From Oscillochloris sp. (GTDB lineage Bacteria; Chloroflexota; Chloroflexia; Chloroflexales; Chloroflexaceae): 49,921 bases of DNA. Positions 48,504-49,921 of the stretch are shown here, piece after piece. The stretch covers positions 1 to 49,921 of the forward strand of contig JAAUQO010000015.1 of NCBI GenBank assembly GCA_012032775.1, written 5' to 3'. Under the pieces are notes generated by a model, which searched no databases, was not told the origin of the DNA, and saw only the letters and a list, made by a program, of their open reading frames with translations. The position numbers and the translations under genes were made by a program. The first letter of the stretch is position 1; each line of letters begins with the position of its first letter.

Positions 48504-49748
48504 GTGCATACCTTCGAAATCACGATCCAACGCGAGGACAATGGCCATTACCCGGTAATCGGAGAGGAACATCGTGGCGGTGGTCGGTTGCCGATCCGGG
48601 TCGAAGGAACGCTTTCGATTGATGCACGTGAATTACTGGCATTAGAAAGCGATCCCGCCGCGTATGGCCGCGCACTGGGTGTCGCGCTCTTTCAGGGAGC
48701 CGTTCAGCAGGGATTTGTTGAGGCGCTGGCCCGGATTGAAGATCGATTGCGTGTGCTGTTGTTTATCGAAGATCAGGGGTTGCGCGGCTTGCGTTGGGAG
48801 CGTCTGTATGCGCCGATCGATGATGACTGGCGGCTGCTGGCGACCTATCAGCGGGCGCCGTTTTCGCGTTACTTGCCGAGTCTGACCGACCGGCGCTTTC
48901 CGCCGATCGGGCGGCGTGATCTGCGAGCATTGATTGTGGCGGCCAGTCCGCCGGAGGGAAATCGCTTTCAGCTTACGCCGTTCGATGTACAGGCTTCCAC
49001 TGCGGGCGTGCAGGCCGCGCTCGACCCCATTCCCACCACTTTGCTGGCCGATCTTCCCGGTGCCGACGGGCGGCCGACCCTCGACGAGATCTGCGCCCGG
49101 ATCACCGCTGAACCATACACGCTGCTGCATATTGTTTGCCATGGACGGGTCTTGAAAGGCGGCGAGTCGGTGCTATTTCTGGCGGGCGCCGACGATGCGA
49201 ACGCGATCGATCCGGTTACCGGCACACGGTTGATCGAGCGATTGGGCGGACTTGGGGGCGTACGTGGCCTACCGCATTTCGCCTTTCTTTCCACCTGCGA
49301 GAGCGCGAGTCCTGATGCTGATGAGGCATTGGGTGGGTTGGGCCAGCGCCTGGTGCGCGATCTTGGTATGCCGGCGGTTGTGGCGATGAGCGACAAGATC
49401 TCGATTGCGACGGCGAATGCGCTTTCGGCGGAGATCTATCGCCGGCTGCGCGAGCATGGCGAGCCGGATCGGGCGCTGGTTGAGGGTTCGGTGCAACTGG
49501 TGGAGCGGGGCGATGTGAGCGTGCCGGTTCTTTTCAGCCGGCTGGGCGGGCAGCCATTGTTCAGCGACAGTATTGATCGGGCGCTGACAAGCAACGAGCT
49601 GAATGCCGGTCTGGCCGAACTCGAACGATTGTTGCCGGAGCGCGGGCCGATCTTGCTGCCGGAGTTTCAACGGGCGGCGGCAGGGTTGCGGCGCACGTTG
49701 CAAACTGCTCCGGGACGCTTCACAGCACTTGAGGACTCTGTTGGTTAA
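48504..49748 (+). CDS. CHAT-domain cysteine protease, probably truncated at the C-terminus
   Basis: 414 residues. An N-terminal domain of about 130 residues (LLFIEDQGLRGLRWERLY is a typical pre-CHAT stretch) precedes a caspase-like CHAT domain with the catalytic dyad His213 (LLHIVCHGR) and Cys265 (FLSTCES). CHAT proteases cleave partner proteins in signalling, cell-death or antiphage systems. The product ends about 60 residues after the domain in RRTLQTAPGRF, where related Chloroflexota proteins (recalled) usually continue into a STAND-type NTPase and WD40 repeats. A transposase-like gene starts 103 bp downstream, so truncation by an insertion sequence is plausible. It follows the hypothetical gene by 12 bp. 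Confidence 0.88.
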   Translation: MHTFEITIQREDNGHYPVIGEEHRGGGRLPIRVEGTLSIDARELLALESDPAAYGRALGVALFQGAVQQGFVEALARIEDRLRVLLFIEDQGLRGLRWERLYAPIDDDWRLLATYQRAPFSRYLPSLTDRRFPPIGRRDLRALIVAASPPEGNRFQLTPFDVQASTAGVQAALDPIPTTLLADLPGADGRPTLDEICARITAEPYTLLHIVCHGRVLKGGESVLFLAGADDANAIDPVTGTRLIERLGGLGGVRGLPHFAFLSTCESASPDADEALGGLGQRLVRDLGMPAVVAMSDKISIATANALSAEIYRRLREHGEPDRALVEGSVQLVERGDVSVPVLFSRLGGQPLFSDSIDRALTSNELNAGLAELERLLPERGPILLPEFQRAAAGLRRTLQTAPGRFTALEDSVG

Positions 49749-49838
49749 AGGGTTTCTTAACGATTAGGTCGTCGCAAGTCATGGCATCATAAGATTTCGG
49801 TCTTCCTACGACGGACGATCCATCCATGAGCAGTAGAC

Positions 49839-49854
49839 AGGAGGTGTGGTGATG
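49839..49854 (+). promoter_or_regulatory. Consensus Shine-Dalgarno of the last, partial gene
   Basis: AGGAGGTG (49839-49846) is a near-perfect anti-16S match, with AGGAGG 7 nt before ATG 49852. Few genes in the window have so strong a site, which fits an incoming element. Confidence 0.6.
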
Positions 49855-49921
49855 ACGTTCCACCCGCATCCGGTTCCGCCTGTTCCTGACGCCACCGCTG
49901 CGGCAACGCTCGCCGCTTTTC
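49852..49921 (+). mobile_element. 5' end of a transposase-like gene (IS1182-type candidate), cut by the window edge
   Basis: Only 23 codons are visible: MTFHPHPVPPVPDATAAATL and then AAF. The PVPPVP(D/E)xTAxxxxAAF pattern resembles the N-terminus of IS1182-family transposases that I recall from Chloroflexota, but so short a piece cannot prove it. The strong Shine-Dalgarno and the abrupt end of the CHAT gene 103 bp upstream support an insertion sequence. A short inverted pair GTTAA/TTAAC (49744-49761) lies where the left end would be, but I cannot define the terminal repeat without the other end. Confidence 0.4.

Noticed and set aside
48504-49748. CHAT protease considered as part of a type III-E CRISPR (Craspase) system
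   Set aside because: No Cas7-like effector, no CRISPR array and no TPR extension are present in the window.

Overview
The window most likely comes from a Chloroflexota (Chloroflexia-type) chromosome. This is inferred from gene content: moderately high G+C, a DegS-type kinase, LGFP-like 'WERNGGL' repeat protein, very large Calx-beta and DUF4397 surface proteins with Thr/Pro linkers, a CHAT-domain protein, and a partial transposase whose N-terminus resembles IS1182 proteins I recall from this phylum. No rRNA or marker gene is present to settle it. There is one tRNA, tRNA-Val(GAC).

Layout. 1-5.4 kb: DegS-like histidine kinase, a polyprenyl-phosphate-mannose-synthase-like GT2 and, divergently, two tandem paralogous polytopic membrane proteins with an HDFWWH motif. 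5.4-7.0 kb: a 400-bp gap with a possible broken small gene, then a secreted LGFP-like protein. 7.0-12.0 kb (minus): operon of peptidase-MA-like metalloprotease, orphan ABC solute-binding lipoprotein with an extra N-terminal domain, TPR protein and TauE/SafE permease, linked by ATGA overlaps. 12.1-14.5 kb (minus): M42 aminopeptidase and CCA-adding enzyme. 14.6-18.2 kb (plus): tRNA-Val, lamin-tail-domain protein, NAD-sugar epimerase, RsmI and a YciE/DUF892 ferritin-like protein. 18.3-25.7 kb (minus): about 2,480-residue secreted beta-rich protein. 26-28.3 kb (minus): PatB/MalY-type PLP enzyme translationally coupled to a C45-type Ntn hydrolase. 28.5-39.4 kb (minus): Cache/HAMP/PAS histidine kinase followed by a roughly 2,920-residue membrane-anchored Calx-beta protein with 16 tandem modules. 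39.6-41.6 kb (plus): PhnP-like metallo-hydrolase and GT4 glycosyltransferase. 41.6-45.1 kb (minus): hybrid histidine kinase, then an eIF2B/MtnA-like isomerase homologue. 45.2-47.1 kb (plus): PfkB kinase and BtpA-family protein. 47.1-47.7 kb: gene-poor, with 24-bp tandem repeats and a strong hairpin. 47.7-49.9 kb (plus): a hypothetical protein, a CHAT protease probably truncated on its 3' side, and the start of a transposase.

Sequence quality. At least seven genes or junctions carry single-base frameshifts, nearly all at short G/C runs (TPR, SBP, RsmI, the 2,480-residue protein, the Calx-beta protein twice, the eIF2B-like gene). The clean continuation of each protein in the neighbouring frame points to indel errors in the assembly rather than decay. 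For these genes I give the extent of the reconstructed gene and state where the frame changes.

Themes. The coding capacity is weighted to the cell surface: envelope sugar transfer (GT2, two GT-C-like candidates, GT4, epimerase), secreted proteolysis and oligopeptide binding, and two giant adhesin-like proteins, one of them apparently co-transcribed with a sensor kinase. The least understood units are the HDFWWH membrane pair, the PfkB/BtpA/eIF2B-like cluster, and the hypothetical-CHAT-IS region with its amber-interrupted octapeptide-repeat frame.
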